Source: Ruegeria intermedia (GTDB lineage Bacteria > Pseudomonadota > Alphaproteobacteria > Rhodobacterales > Rhodobacteraceae). From it: DNA of 64,000 nucleotides. Positions 16,964 to 25,828 of the stretch are shown here, piece after piece. Both the position numbers and the translations under genes were made by a program. Every line of letters begins with the position of its first letter. The first letter of the stretch is position 1. Under the pieces are notes generated by a model. It was given only the letters and a program-made list of their open reading frames with translations. It had not been told where the DNA came from and made no database searches. The stretch spans positions 52,910 to 116,909 of the forward strand of contig NZ_FQVK01000012.1 in assembly GCF_900129345.1 (NCBI RefSeq). Direction: 5' to 3'.

Positions 16964-17379
16964 TGAAGGTTATGCTTCTTTCCCTGTGTTTGTTCAGCCC
17001 GCTTTCCGCGTTGGCCGATATCGTCGTGCCGACCCGAACGATCCGGCCCAAGGAAATCATCGCGGAAACGGATCTGCAGACCAAGCCGGGTGATGTGGCC
17101 GGTGCGGCCCGGTCCGTGGAGCAGCTGGTCGGGAAAGAGGCAAGAACAGCGCTCTATCCGGGTCGCCCCGTCCGCCCATCTGACGTTGGCCCGCCGGCAA
17201 TCGTGGACCGAAATGATCTGGTGACGCTGGTGTTTTCCCGGAACGGCCTGACCATTGCCGTGGAGGGCCGGGCGTTGGGCCGGGGGGCGGCCGGCGAGCG
17301 GATCAGGGTCATGAACCTGTCATCCCGCACGACGGTGTCGGGCGAAATCCAGCCGGATGGCCAAATCGAGGTGAACTGA
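16963..17379 (+). CDS. flgA: Flagellar P-ring assembly chaperone FlgA
   Basis: 138 residues with a signal peptide (MKVMLLSLCLFSPLSALA) and a SAF-type domain (VPTRTIRPKEIIAETDL, GKEARTALYPGRPVRPSDVG, RIRVMNLSSRTTVSGEI). Shorter than the enterobacterial protein because the N-terminal extra domain is missing, which is common in this group. Periplasmic chaperone for FlgI polymerisation. Overlaps flgG by one base and is followed by flgH after 2 bases. Confidence 0.92.
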   Translation: MKVMLLSLCLFSPLSALADIVVPTRTIRPKEIIAETDLQTKPGDVAGAARSVEQLVGKEARTALYPGRPVRPSDVGPPAIVDRNDLVTLVFSRNGLTIAVEGRALGRGAAGERIRVMNLSSRTTVSGEIQPDGQIEVN

Positions 17380-17381
17380 TC

Positions 17382-18107
17382 ATGAAAGTTTCAACATTGC
17401 TTCTTGCCATTCTGGCATTGTCCGCCTGCGGGCGTCTGGACCATCTGGGCAAGCCACCAAGCCTGTCCCCCAACACGGAATCTCCTGAACATGTCGCCAT
17501 GCTGTGGCCCGGCCTGCCTCTGCACACGCAACCGCAGCGCGCGGTCGATCGTGCGTCGCTGTGGAGCGGCGGTCAGCAATCATTGTTGGGCGACCAGCGT
17601 GCGATGAAAAAGGGCGATATCCTCACGGTCGTGATCGAACTGGATGAAAAAGCGGAAATTTCGAATTATACCAGCCGATCGCGCAGCGGGTCGGACGAGT
17701 TGAAGATACCGGGCCTGTTCGGCCTGCCGCAGAGGGCGGCCGGCCACTTGCCGGAGGGCGCATCCCTGGATGAGGCCGTTTCCATCGACTCGTCATCCTC
17801 GAGCAAGGGGAAGGGATCGGTCAAGCGAAAGGAAAAGCTGACGCTGCGCGTGGCTGCAACCGTCGTGGACGTGCTGCCCAACGGCGTTCTGTCGATCTCC
17901 GGGTCACAGGAGTTGCGGGTGAACTTCGAACTGCGGGAACTACTGGTCTCGGGCTATGTGCGACCGCAGGATATCTCGCGCCAGAACGAGATCACCTACG
18001 ACAAGATCGCCTCGGCCCGTGTGTCCTACGGTGGCCGCGGCCAGATCACCGATGTCCAACAGCCCAGGTACGGGCAGCAGGTTCTGGACGCCCTGTTGCC
18101 GTTTTGA
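17382..18107 (+). CDS. flgH: Flagellar L-ring lipoprotein FlgH
   Basis: 241 residues. Lipoprotein signal with lipobox LSAC (C16). FlgH landmarks are LWSGGQQSLLGDQRAMKKGD, EISNYTSRSRSGSDELKIPG and SGYVRPQDISRQNEITYDKI. It forms the outer-membrane L ring. In the plus-strand rod-ring operon between flgA and fliL. Confidence 0.95.
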   Translation: MKVSTLLLAILALSACGRLDHLGKPPSLSPNTESPEHVAMLWPGLPLHTQPQRAVDRASLWSGGQQSLLGDQRAMKKGDILTVVIELDEKAEISNYTSRSRSGSDELKIPGLFGLPQRAAGHLPEGASLDEAVSIDSSSSSKGKGSVKRKEKLTLRVAATVVDVLPNGVLSISGSQELRVNFELRELLVSGYVRPQDISRQNEITYDKIASARVSYGGRGQITDVQQPRYGQQVLDALLPF

Positions 18108-18119
18108 GAGTGATGCGAG

Positions 18120-18662
18120 ATGAAGAAACTGTTGCCTATCGTGTTTTTGGTCCTGGGGCTGGGCGCGGGCGCCGCAGCCGGCCTTTTCCTTGCGCCGGAC
18201 AAGTCGGCAGAAGACCACGCAGAAGAAGATGGCGCCAAGAAAGAAAACGAACACGCCGCGGAGGAAAAACACGGGACGGAAAAAGCCCCCGTGGATTCTC
18301 ATGATGGCGGCGCTCACGGGAATGGACACGATGGCGGGGGCTATGAGTACCTCAAGCTGACCAAGCAGTTCGTTGTACCGTTGGTCGAGGATGACAAAAT
18401 TTCCGCCCTGGTGACCGTATCGCTCAGCCTCGAAGCCCAGCCCGGCAACGCAGAGAAGTTCTACAGGCTCGAGCCGAAGTTGCGTGACGCGTTCCTGCAG
18501 GTGTTGTTCGACCACGCGAACATGGGAGGGTTTGACGGGGAGTTCACCCATTCGGACAACATGGAAACCTTGCGTCGATCTCTTCTGGAGGCCGCCAGGA
18601 AAGACCTTGGGGATGAAGTCAACCGCGTGTTGATCGTCAGCATGAGCCGTCAGGATACCTGA
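18120..18662 (+). CDS. fliL: Flagellar basal body-associated protein FliL
   Basis: 180 residues. One N-terminal TM (LLPIVFLVLGLGAGAAAGLF), then a highly charged His/Glu/Gly-rich linker (about residues 30-75) and a periplasmic FliL domain (YLKLTKQFVVPLV, KLRDAFLQVLFDHANMGGF, LGDEVNRVLIVSMSRQDT). FliL rings surround the stator and raise motor torque. Last gene of the flgB operon; it converges on the next minus-strand gene. Confidence 0.9.
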   Translation: MKKLLPIVFLVLGLGAGAAAGLFLAPDKSAEDHAEEDGAKKENEHAAEEKHGTEKAPVDSHDGGAHGNGHDGGGYEYLKLTKQFVVPLVEDDKISALVTVSLSLEAQPGNAEKFYRLEPKLRDAFLQVLFDHANMGGFDGEFTHSDNMETLRRSLLEAARKDLGDEVNRVLIVSMSRQDT

Positions 18663-18692
18663 CGGCTCCTCTCCTGTCTTGGCGGTATCGCC

Positions 18693-19073
18693 TCAGTCAG
18701 TTTTTTGCAGGCGTGCGCGCCGCAGCGCGGCTGCCTGTCTTTTTGCGAGTTTTTCCACAGCCTGTTTTCGCCCGAAGGCCTGGCGCAACCCGTCCATCAT
18801 CGCAAGCTTCTGCGACCGGATCTGCGCGAGCTCGGTGTTCAGTTGCCTGCGGGTTGATGCCTCCCATCCGTACCAAATGACGTCGGCGCCGGCCATTCTG
18901 TAGCCCGTCGCGTCGGCGGCCGTCGAACGGACCTGTGCCAGTTGTGCGTCCAATTGCGAGATCCGGTTCTGAATACGCGCCTCCTGTTCGAGGATCGGGC
19001 GCAGCTTTTGATGTTCCTTTTCAAAGGCGGCGGTGGTCACCGCAACAAGGTCTGAGAGCTTGTCGGTCTTCAT
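18693..19073 (-). CDS. Coiled-coil protein at end of flhB operon (FliJ-like by position)
   Basis: 126 residues, almost entirely predicted helix with alternating charged and hydrophobic residues (QEARIQNRISQLDAQLAQVR, LNTELAQIRSQKLAMMDGL) and a basic C-terminus (KLAKRQAAALRRARLQK). No TM or signal peptide. Its ATG shares a base with the flhB stop, so it is co-expressed with the export gate. Size, coiled-coil character and operon position resemble FliJ, the export ATPase stalk/chaperone, but I see no sequence signature that proves it. Confidence 0.7.
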   Translation of the reverse strand: MKTDKLSDLVAVTTAAFEKEHQKLRPILEQEARIQNRISQLDAQLAQVRSTAADATGYRMAGADVIWYGWEASTRRQLNTELAQIRSQKLAMMDGLRQAFGRKQAVEKLAKRQAAALRRARLQKTD

Positions 19074-20158
19074 CAGATACCTTTCCTGGCGCGTTTGCGC
19101 ATGGCCTCGGCAAAGCGGATGGCAGCGGCGACGGGGCGATAGTAGTTTTCGGGGACTTCCTGACCGATTTCCACCGACGCATGCAGCGCGCGCGCCGTCG
19201 GCGGGTCGGAATGGATGGGAACGCCGGCCTCGATCGCGGTTTTGCGGATCGTCGCCGCAACTTCATCGACCCCCTTGGCCACGCAGGTGGGCGCCGTTCC
19301 GGGTGCGCGCGACCATTTCAGGGCGACGGCATAATGCGTGGGGTTGACGATGACCACGTCGGCTTTTGGCACGTCCGCCATCATTTGCGTGGTCGCGATT
19401 TCCTGCGCGCGCTGTCTGCGATGCTGCTTCAGGTGGGGGTCGCCTTCGGACTCCTTGGTTTCGTCCTGCAATTCCTTTCGCGACATCCGGTTCTTGCGCA
19501 TGTGTTCGCCGTATTGCCAAAGATAGTCGATAGCGCCGATCGTGAGCGTCACGGCAACTACGATGAAGAGGAAGCGCAGCAGCAGGTTCATCATCAAGAG
19601 GATCGACGCCTTGGGCGGCGCGGCTGCGGCCGACAGGATCTGGGACAGGTTTGCGTGCAGAAAAAATGCCAGGCAAACGCTGTAGATGACCAGCTTTGCA
19701 AAGCTCTTGGCAAACTCGAACAAACCTCCGCGGCCGAACTTGTTCTTTGCGTTTGAGGGGATGGAAACACGTGACGGCTTCGGCTTCAGTTTGCTGGGGG
19801 CAAATACCAGCGCCCTTTGCGCCAGAAGATTCAGAAGTACCACGATGGCGGGCACGGCCAACAGCGCACCGGCCGAGCCTGCAACGACCGCCATCAATCC
19901 CCCCACCGGACCGCTGGAAGACCCGGTGACAAGCAGCGGGCCGAGTGCGAAAGACTGGTCGATCAAGACCACGAAGGCCGAGCCCAGGTGCTCGGCAGAG
20001 TATTGTCCGACAACGATCAATGCGATCGTCAGCCCGGCATAGGCCGCCACGGCGGACAGGTCATTGGACTTGACCACCTCGCCTTTTTCGCGCGCTTTTC
20101 GAAGCTTCTGCGGCGTGGCTTCGAATGACTTGTCGCTGTCGTCGTCCTGGCTGCTCAC
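19073..20158 (-). CDS. flhB: Flagellar export switch protein FlhB
   Basis: 361 residues from GTG 20158, which overlaps the fliR stop (GTGA). The N-terminus has SFEATPQKLRKAREKGEVVK, then four TM segments, a linker (YGEHMRKNRMSRKELQDETK) and the self-cleavage motif NPTH at residues 272-275 (VIVNPTHYAVALKW). FlhB switches the export apparatus from rod/hook to filament substrates. Between fliR and the coiled-coil gene. Confidence 0.96.
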   Translation of the reverse strand: MSSQDDDSDKSFEATPQKLRKAREKGEVVKSNDLSAVAAYAGLTIALIVVGQYSAEHLGSAFVVLIDQSFALGPLLVTGSSSGPVGGLMAVVAGSAGALLAVPAIVVLLNLLAQRALVFAPSKLKPKPSRVSIPSNAKNKFGRGGLFEFAKSFAKLVIYSVCLAFFLHANLSQILSAAAAPPKASILLMMNLLLRFLFIVVAVTLTIGAIDYLWQYGEHMRKNRMSRKELQDETKESEGDPHLKQHRRQRAQEIATTQMMADVPKADVVIVNPTHYAVALKWSRAPGTAPTCVAKGVDEVAATIRKTAIEAGVPIHSDPPTARALHASVEIGQEVPENYYRPVAAAIRFAEAMRKRARKGI

Positions 20159-20928
20159 GGGCTGGTTCCGACCGGGTCAATGAGAAACGCGAACATGGCG
20201 TCGCTCCAGGTGGACAGAATGATGGGCGTTCCGGCAAACAGCAGGAACAGACCGACGAAAGTAATCGCGGGCGCCCCCACGAAGGCGACCATCAGCTGGG
20301 GCATGGCGCGATTGATGACACCCAGGGCCAGGTTGTAGATCAGCGAGGCGATGACGAATGGGGCCGCCAGCCCGAAGGCCAGGGAAAAGCTCTGGGAAAT
20401 CTGCCCCACGCCCCATTGCGACAGATCCGATGCTGCGGGTGCGCTGCCGATCGGAAACAGCGTGTAGCTGTGGATCAGGAACTGCGCCGCGCGGATGTGG
20501 AGGCCCATCACCGTCGCCAATGCCAGCCCGGCCAGTGTCATCAGGTACCCCATGGCGGGCACCGGCTCGGCTGCGGCACCCCCCAGGATCTGGGACAGCG
20601 AGGTTGCCTGGGCCGCGATCGACCCGGCGGTTTGCAGCGCCAGCACGAACAGCCGCAGACCAAAACCCAGAACCAGCCCGATCAGGGTCTCCGTCAGAAT
20701 TGCCTTCACCAATGGCAGCAGGCCCGCAGAAACTTCCGGCCCCGGTACCGCCGGAGCGATCAGCAGGGTGAAGGCGATGGCCGCGCCCAGTTTGACCCGG
20801 GTGGGAATGCTGCGCTCGCCGAAGGCCGGCAGCAGCGACACAAAGGCCGAAACGCGCAGAAACACGATGAAGGCCAGCCAAAGCCCGGCCCCCAGCTGGT
20901 CGAGCAGCGCCGGAGGCAGGGCGATCAT
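20155..20928 (-). CDS. fliR: Flagellar export gate protein FliR
   Basis: 257 residues from ATG 20928, which overlaps the flhA stop by 4 bases; longer in-frame starts would run into flhA. Six hydrophobic segments; family stretches LVKAILTETLIGLVLGFGLR and LIYNLALGVINRAMPQLMVA. Component of the FliPQR export gate. Sandwiched between flhA and flhB. Confidence 0.94.
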   Translation of the reverse strand: MIALPPALLDQLGAGLWLAFIVFLRVSAFVSLLPAFGERSIPTRVKLGAAIAFTLLIAPAVPGPEVSAGLLPLVKAILTETLIGLVLGFGLRLFVLALQTAGSIAAQATSLSQILGGAAAEPVPAMGYLMTLAGLALATVMGLHIRAAQFLIHSYTLFPIGSAPAASDLSQWGVGQISQSFSLAFGLAAPFVIASLIYNLALGVINRAMPQLMVAFVGAPAITFVGLFLLFAGTPIILSTWSDAMFAFLIDPVGTSP

Positions 20929-23012
20929 GCCGGCACCGTCCCGACCAATGCCGGCCGCGCCTCGAGCCCGATTTCCTCGAAGGACAGAACCGGGTTCGAC
21001 ACGCCGCGGGCCTGCAGGATCGTGCGCAGCAATCTTCGGCGGCGCGTGGATGTGACCAGGGCAGGAAACAGTCCCTGATCCGCGGTTCGCGCCAGGGCCT
21101 GCACGACTCCGTCCGCGAGTTTGTTGAACAGGTTGGGCGGCAGCGCCACATCCAATCCGGCGCCGGGGGCGTCGATCTGGTACGATGCGAAGGTCTCTTC
21201 CCATTCCGGTGCCAGCTGGATCAGCGGGATCGAGCCGTCGCCGCGCTTCAGTTCGGCCACCAGTTGGAAGCCCAGCCGCTGGCGCACGATCTCGCAGATG
21301 GCTTCGGGCTGGGTCGTGGTCATCCGCGCCTCGGCCACGCTTTCCAGGATCAGCGCCATGTTGCGGATCGAGACCCGCTCGTCCAGCAGCAGCCGAAGCA
21401 CCGCATGCAGCGTGTCGATCGGAACCTTGTCGGGGATCAGTTCGTCCAGCAGCTTGCGGTTGGCCTCGGCCCGTACGGGATCACTGAGGCGGGTCATCTC
21501 GGACAGCAGGCGGCGCAAGGATTTGAGCGTCAGCAGGCGCGAGAAGTTCTGTTTGATGATCTCCAGCAGATGCGTGGCAAGGATCTCGGGCGGGGTCACG
21601 ATCGTGGCGCCGCTCAGGGCGGCTGCCTCCTGGTCCTTGGGCAGGATCCACCGGGCCGGGGCACCATAGACCGGTTCGGTCACGTCATTGCCGTCGGGCA
21701 GAAGATCGGCGCCATCCTGCACAAGTGCCAGGATCAGGTCGGGGTGCAGCACGCCGCGGGCCTGCTCGACCCCCTGCACCTTGATCACATAGGTGCCCAT
21801 CGGCAGATCGGCGCGGTCGGTCAGGCGGATCTCGGGCAGGATCAGGCCGAAGCTCGAGGCGACGTAGGTCCGCATGTTTGCGATCCGCGCGTCCAGGCCG
21901 GTTCCGGGGTTCAGAACCATGCTGACCAGGTCGGGCGCGAACTCCAGATGCACGTCGTCCAGGTCCAGAACATCGCCGATCGCCTGCGCGGAGGGCGCCT
22001 GGGCTTCGGGTGTGGGCGATTGCGCGGCCAGCGCCTCGGCCTTCTGTTTCTTGTGAACGTGATATGCGGCATAGCCCAGGACCGCCCCGCCCAGAATGAA
22101 GGGCAGGAAGGGCAGGCCCGGCACCAGCGCGAACAGAGCCATCAGCACCGCCACCGTGCCCAGCGCCGCCGGATGACGGCCCAGTTGCGAGAACAACGCG
22201 TTGTCGGTGGCCCCCTGCGTGCCGCCGCGCGCCAGCAACAGGGCCGATGCGATCGAGATGATCACGGCCGGAATCTGCGACACCAACCCGTCGCCCACGG
22301 TCAGGATGGCATAGGTTTCGAACGCAGAGGCAACCGGCATGCCATGCACGATCACCCCCATGATCAGCCCCATCACGAGGTTCAGAAGCGTGATCAGCAG
22401 CCCGGCGACCGCGTCGCCCTTGACGAATTTCGACGCCCCGTCCAGCGAGCCGAAGAACGTGGTTTCCTGCTGTTCGAGCTCGCGCCGTTCCTTGGCCTGC
22501 TGGTGGTCGATAGCACCGGCCGACATGTCGGCGTCGATGGCCAGCTGCTTGCCCGGCATCCCGTCCAGCGCAAACCTTGCGCCGACCTCGGCCATGCGCG
22601 CGGCGCCCTTGGTGATGACCATGAAATTCACGATCAGCAGCACGCCGAACACGACGAGACCCAGAAAGATGCTGCCACTCATGACGAATTGGGCAAAACC
22701 TTCGATCACGTCGCCGGCGGCATTGGGGCCGGTGTGGCCCTGCCCGATGATCAGTTTGGTCGAGGACACGTTCAGCGACAGCCGCAGCATCAGCGAGGCC
22801 AGCAGGATGGTTGGGAAAGACGAGAAATCCAGCGGTCGTTCGATGAAAAGGGTCAGGGTGAAGATCAAAATCGCCAGCGCAAAAGAGGCCGCCAGCCCGA
22901 TGTCGAGCACCCAGGACGGCATCGGCAGGATCATCATCACGATCACGGTCATCAGCGCCAGCGCCAGCAGAACCGTGGGTGAAAACAGGGTCCTTGGGTC
23001 AAGTTTCGGCAC
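20925..23012 (-). CDS. flhA: Flagellar export protein FlhA
   Basis: 695 residues. N-terminal half with eight TM segments and the FHIPEP-family stretches FPTILLASLMLRLSLNVSST and MVITKGAARMAEVGARFALD, followed by the cytoplasmic domain (LSEMTRLSDPVRAEANRKLL). FlhA is the proton-coupled gate platform that binds late chaperone-substrate complexes. It starts 3 bases after the transglycosylase gene and overlaps fliR. Confidence 0.97.
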   Translation of the reverse strand: MPKLDPRTLFSPTVLLALALMTVIVMMILPMPSWVLDIGLAASFALAILIFTLTLFIERPLDFSSFPTILLASLMLRLSLNVSSTKLIIGQGHTGPNAAGDVIEGFAQFVMSGSIFLGLVVFGVLLIVNFMVITKGAARMAEVGARFALDGMPGKQLAIDADMSAGAIDHQQAKERRELEQQETTFFGSLDGASKFVKGDAVAGLLITLLNLVMGLIMGVIVHGMPVASAFETYAILTVGDGLVSQIPAVIISIASALLLARGGTQGATDNALFSQLGRHPAALGTVAVLMALFALVPGLPFLPFILGGAVLGYAAYHVHKKQKAEALAAQSPTPEAQAPSAQAIGDVLDLDDVHLEFAPDLVSMVLNPGTGLDARIANMRTYVASSFGLILPEIRLTDRADLPMGTYVIKVQGVEQARGVLHPDLILALVQDGADLLPDGNDVTEPVYGAPARWILPKDQEAAALSGATIVTPPEILATHLLEIIKQNFSRLLTLKSLRRLLSEMTRLSDPVRAEANRKLLDELIPDKVPIDTLHAVLRLLLDERVSIRNMALILESVAEARMTTTQPEAICEIVRQRLGFQLVAELKRGDGSIPLIQLAPEWEETFASYQIDAPGAGLDVALPPNLFNKLADGVVQALARTADQGLFPALVTSTRRRRLLRTILQARGVSNPVLSFEEIGLEARPALVGTVPA

Positions 23013-23015
23013 GCG

Positions 23016-23723
23016 TCACTCCTGATCGAATGTGATGAAGGCCACGGCGGTCCCGGATGCCGGAACCAGTGATCCCAGGGCCGGGCGGTCGGCCCCGGCG
23101 GCAGAGGGGCCGAGCGGGATCAGCGGCAGCGCGGTGCGGTGGAACGGGTCGACGGCCTGACGGGCGACCGGTTCGGGCGCATCGGACAGCGCGGCCAGAA
23201 CCGTCTGGAACCGGGCGACATATCTGCGGGCATATTCGGGGGTGCGCGAGTGATAGGCGCCGACAGCGGCCGACCAGTCGCCATGTTCGGCGTAAAGCCG
23301 TTTCAGGAACTGCGCCGCATAGGCAGCATTCTGATCGGGGTCGAACATCGCGTCGATCGACCGAAACGCCTTGCCGTGCCAGCGGTAATTGATCTGGAAA
23401 CAGCCGACGTCAAAGCTGCGGGCGCCCGATTTGAACACCTCGAACACATAGGCCTTGGCCTCGGCCTCGGACCCGAACCAGTATCCCTTGCCTTCAAGGT
23501 TAACGGTCCAGGGCCATGGGTGCAGGCTGCCATCGACGCGGCGCCCGGTTTCCACCCGGGTGATGGCCTGCATGACATCCAGCGGGACGCCCTCGGCCCG
23601 GGCGGCACGTCGGGCCGCCCGGTCGCAGATATCGGCGGTGCGCATGTCCGGTACGGCCAGGGCCGCCGTGGCGACCAGGGCCTGCACCCACAGCGATAGG
23701 AAGACGATCTTGAGTTCTGGCAT
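23016..23723 (-). CDS. Lytic transglycosylase at the head of the flhA operon
   Basis: 235 residues from ATG 23723 (signal peptide MPELKIVFLSLWVQALVATA); a TTG at 23756 is less likely. SLT-type domain: catalytic glutamate in AITRVETGRR, then DVGCFQINYRWHGKAF and NAAYAAQFLKRLYAEHGDWS plus the AVGAYHSRTPEYARRYV motif. It would cut periplasmic peptidoglycan, probably to let the rod through, a job done by FlgJ in enterics; no flgJ is seen here. It ends 3 bases before flhA. Confidence 0.85.
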   Translation of the reverse strand: MPELKIVFLSLWVQALVATAALAVPDMRTADICDRAARRAARAEGVPLDVMQAITRVETGRRVDGSLHPWPWTVNLEGKGYWFGSEAEAKAYVFEVFKSGARSFDVGCFQINYRWHGKAFRSIDAMFDPDQNAAYAAQFLKRLYAEHGDWSAAVGAYHSRTPEYARRYVARFQTVLAALSDAPEPVARQAVDPFHRTALPLIPLGPSAAGADRPALGSLVPASGTAVAFITFDQE

Positions 23724-23772
23724 TCTGCCGGTCCGGGATTCTTCTGACCGGGCCAAGCTAGCCAGCTATCGG

Positions 23773-23787
23773 TTTACAGAGCGTTAG
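23773..23787 (-). promoter_or_regulatory. Weak CtrA-like box before the transglycosylase-flhA operon
   Basis: TTTA-N7-TTAG, two bases off the TTAA-N7-TTAA core, 50 bases upstream of the transglycosylase start. The inner bases (ACAGAGCG) resemble the flgE box (ACAGCGCG). Weak alone; it gains support from the shared distance in four flagellar units. Confidence 0.35.
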
Positions 23788-23793
23788 CGCCGA

Positions 23794-24222
23794 TCAGTTC
23801 CGGTCGATTCTGCGGCCGAACACGACGCTGGTATTGGTGCGCAGCACGCCGGGGATCTTGGCCAGTTCGTCCACCAGGATGTCCAGATCCTCGATCCGGG
23901 GGGCTTCGGCCGACAGCAGCAGGTCGAACTCGCCGTTGATCGACAGGCACAGCTTGACCTCGGGATAGGCTTCCAGCCGCTTGATGATGCGCGCGGTCTC
24001 TTTCTGCTGCACCTCGAGCAGCACCACGACCTGCACCCTGGGCGTGTCGTCGGCCCGGCCCAGCACGACCGAGTAGCCCGCGATCACGCCCGCGTCCTCC
24101 ATGCGCCGGATGCGCTCGTGTACGGTGGTCCGGGCCACGCCCAGCCGGGCCGCGATCTGCGTCGTCGAGGCGCGTGCGTTGTGCTGCAGGGCGGCGATGA
24201 TGCGGCGGTCAAGCTGGTCCAT
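23794..24222 (-). CDS. Lrp/AsnC-family transcriptional regulator
   Basis: 142 residues from ATG 24222 (MDQLDRRIIAALQHNARAST); the TTG at 24282 overlaps the MFS stop and has no ribosome site. N-terminal AsnC-type helix-turn-helix (TQIAARLGVARTTVHERIRR) followed by a RAM ligand-binding domain (GEFDLLLSAEAPRIEDLDIL). Such proteins sense amino acids or related metabolites as octamers. Downstream of the MFS gene on the same strand, so it may control it. Confidence 0.88.
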   Translation of the reverse strand: MDQLDRRIIAALQHNARASTTQIAARLGVARTTVHERIRRMEDAGVIAGYSVVLGRADDTPRVQVVVLLEVQQKETARIIKRLEAYPEVKLCLSINGEFDLLLSAEAPRIEDLDILVDELAKIPGVLRTNTSVVFGRRIDRN

Positions 24223-24278
24223 GGGGCTTTCGGCTGTCGGTCGTGTGGTTCGGGTGTCGGGCAGAAGGGCGGTCGCCG

Positions 24279-25598
24279 TCAAGGCGCGTGCGGGTAACGG
24301 GGGTGCAGGTCGTCGATGATGATCGGGTGCGCATGCGGTTCGACCCCGGACAGGTGCGGGTGATCGGCTGGCAGGTCCGGGTGGTCATGCGCGATGGAGC
24401 GCGGCTGGAATGCGGGCCAGGCCCAGGCGGCCAGCATCAGACCGCCCAGGGCCAGAACGGTCAGCGCGGCCATCGCCACGGTTGCGCCATGCTGGGTCAT
24501 CAGCCAGCCCGACAGCGGATACAGAACCAGCCAGCAGGCATGGGACAGGGTGAACTGGGCGGCGAACACGGCCGCGCGATCTTCGGGGTGGGCGGATCGG
24601 GTCAGCAATCGCCCCGAGGGCGTCAGCGTGGAGGAGTAGCCGAAACCCACCAGCGCCCAAAGCGCGGTCAGCATCGCCAGCGACATCGGCGCCACCGCCG
24701 ACAGCAGCGCGGCGGTTGCCATGGTGGCGGTGGCCAGCGTTGCGCCGGCCAGCATCACCGGCCGGTCGGGCAGGCGCTCCAGCAGCGCCGGAAGCACGAA
24801 AGCCGCCAGCATCGACCCGCCGCCGAACCCGGCCAGCGCGATCGCCACGGCGCTGTCCTGCAGGCCCAGGTCGCCGCGCACGATCACCACGGTATTGACC
24901 AGAACCATCGCGCTGAGGGCGGCGGCGGTCCAGCTCAGCGCAAGAAGGCCGCGCAGGCGCGGTGTCCGCAGATAGATGCGAATGCCGCGCGTCGTCCGGT
25001 CAAAGACCCCGCGCGGCTGACGGGGCGTGGGCGAGGGCAGGGCCACCGAGACCACCAGCAGGGCCGAGGCCGCAAAGCCCAGCGCCGTTCCCCAGAACAG
25101 GCTGTCGAAACTGACGACCAGCAGCAGCGCGGCTGCCAGCATCGGACTGACGAGGTTCTCCAGATCATAGGCCAGCCGCGACAGCGATAGGGCCTTGGTA
25201 TATTCCTGCTCGTCGGTCAGAACATCGGGGATCGTGGCCTGGAACGCGGGTGTGAACCCGGCCGAGGCCGATTGCAGCACGAAGATCAGCACATAGACCT
25301 GCCAGATCTCGGTCACGAAGGGCAGGCACAGCGCGACGACGGCCCGCACCATGTCCAGCGTCACCAGCATGCGGCGGCGGTCCAGCCTTTCGGCAAAAGC
25401 CGCGGCAACGGGCGCAATCGAGACATAGGCGACCATCTTGATGGTCAGGGCCGTGCCCAGCACCATCGCGGCGGACTCGCCGGCCAGATCATAGGCCAGC
25501 AACCCCAGCGCAACCGTCGCCAGCCCGGTGCCCAGCAGCGCCACCTCCTGCGCAGCCAGAAGGTGACGATATGTTCGGTTCCGCAGAATCTTCAGCAT
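24279..25598 (-). CDS. MFS transporter, probable efflux type
   Basis: 439 residues, about 12 hydrophobic segments in two halves. It shows the inter-TM2/3 basic loop AAAFAERLDRRRMLVTLDMV and LVSPMLAAALLLVVSFDSLF, as in the enterobactin-exporter-like MFS group. It ends in a His/Pro-rich tail (AHDHPDLPADHPHLSGVEPH), which could bind metal but is unproven. Substrate unknown. Followed by the Lrp-family regulator and divergent from nrnC across a 230-base gap. Confidence 0.82.
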   Translation of the reverse strand: MLKILRNRTYRHLLAAQEVALLGTGLATVALGLLAYDLAGESAAMVLGTALTIKMVAYVSIAPVAAAFAERLDRRRMLVTLDMVRAVVALCLPFVTEIWQVYVLIFVLQSASAGFTPAFQATIPDVLTDEQEYTKALSLSRLAYDLENLVSPMLAAALLLVVSFDSLFWGTALGFAASALLVVSVALPSPTPRQPRGVFDRTTRGIRIYLRTPRLRGLLALSWTAAALSAMVLVNTVVIVRGDLGLQDSAVAIALAGFGGGSMLAAFVLPALLERLPDRPVMLAGATLATATMATAALLSAVAPMSLAMLTALWALVGFGYSSTLTPSGRLLTRSAHPEDRAAVFAAQFTLSHACWLVLYPLSGWLMTQHGATVAMAALTVLALGGLMLAAWAWPAFQPRSIAHDHPDLPADHPHLSGVEPHAHPIIIDDLHPRYPHAP

Positions 25599-25828
25599 GG
25601 CAAAAACTCTGAAATGGCTCCGCGCGCGTCGTGGGGGCCGCCGTCGCTCGGGCGGGCGGTGATTTGTTCGAACGAGGCGCAGGACGGTCGAGACATGGCC
25701 CGACCCTATGCGCCCGGCGCGGATGCCTCAACCGCAATGACGCCCGAGTGCCGCCAAGGGGCAGACGGCGTTGAGTTTGCGGGCCAAACACCCTATTTCG
25801 GGGGCAACACCGAGCAAAGGAAACATTC

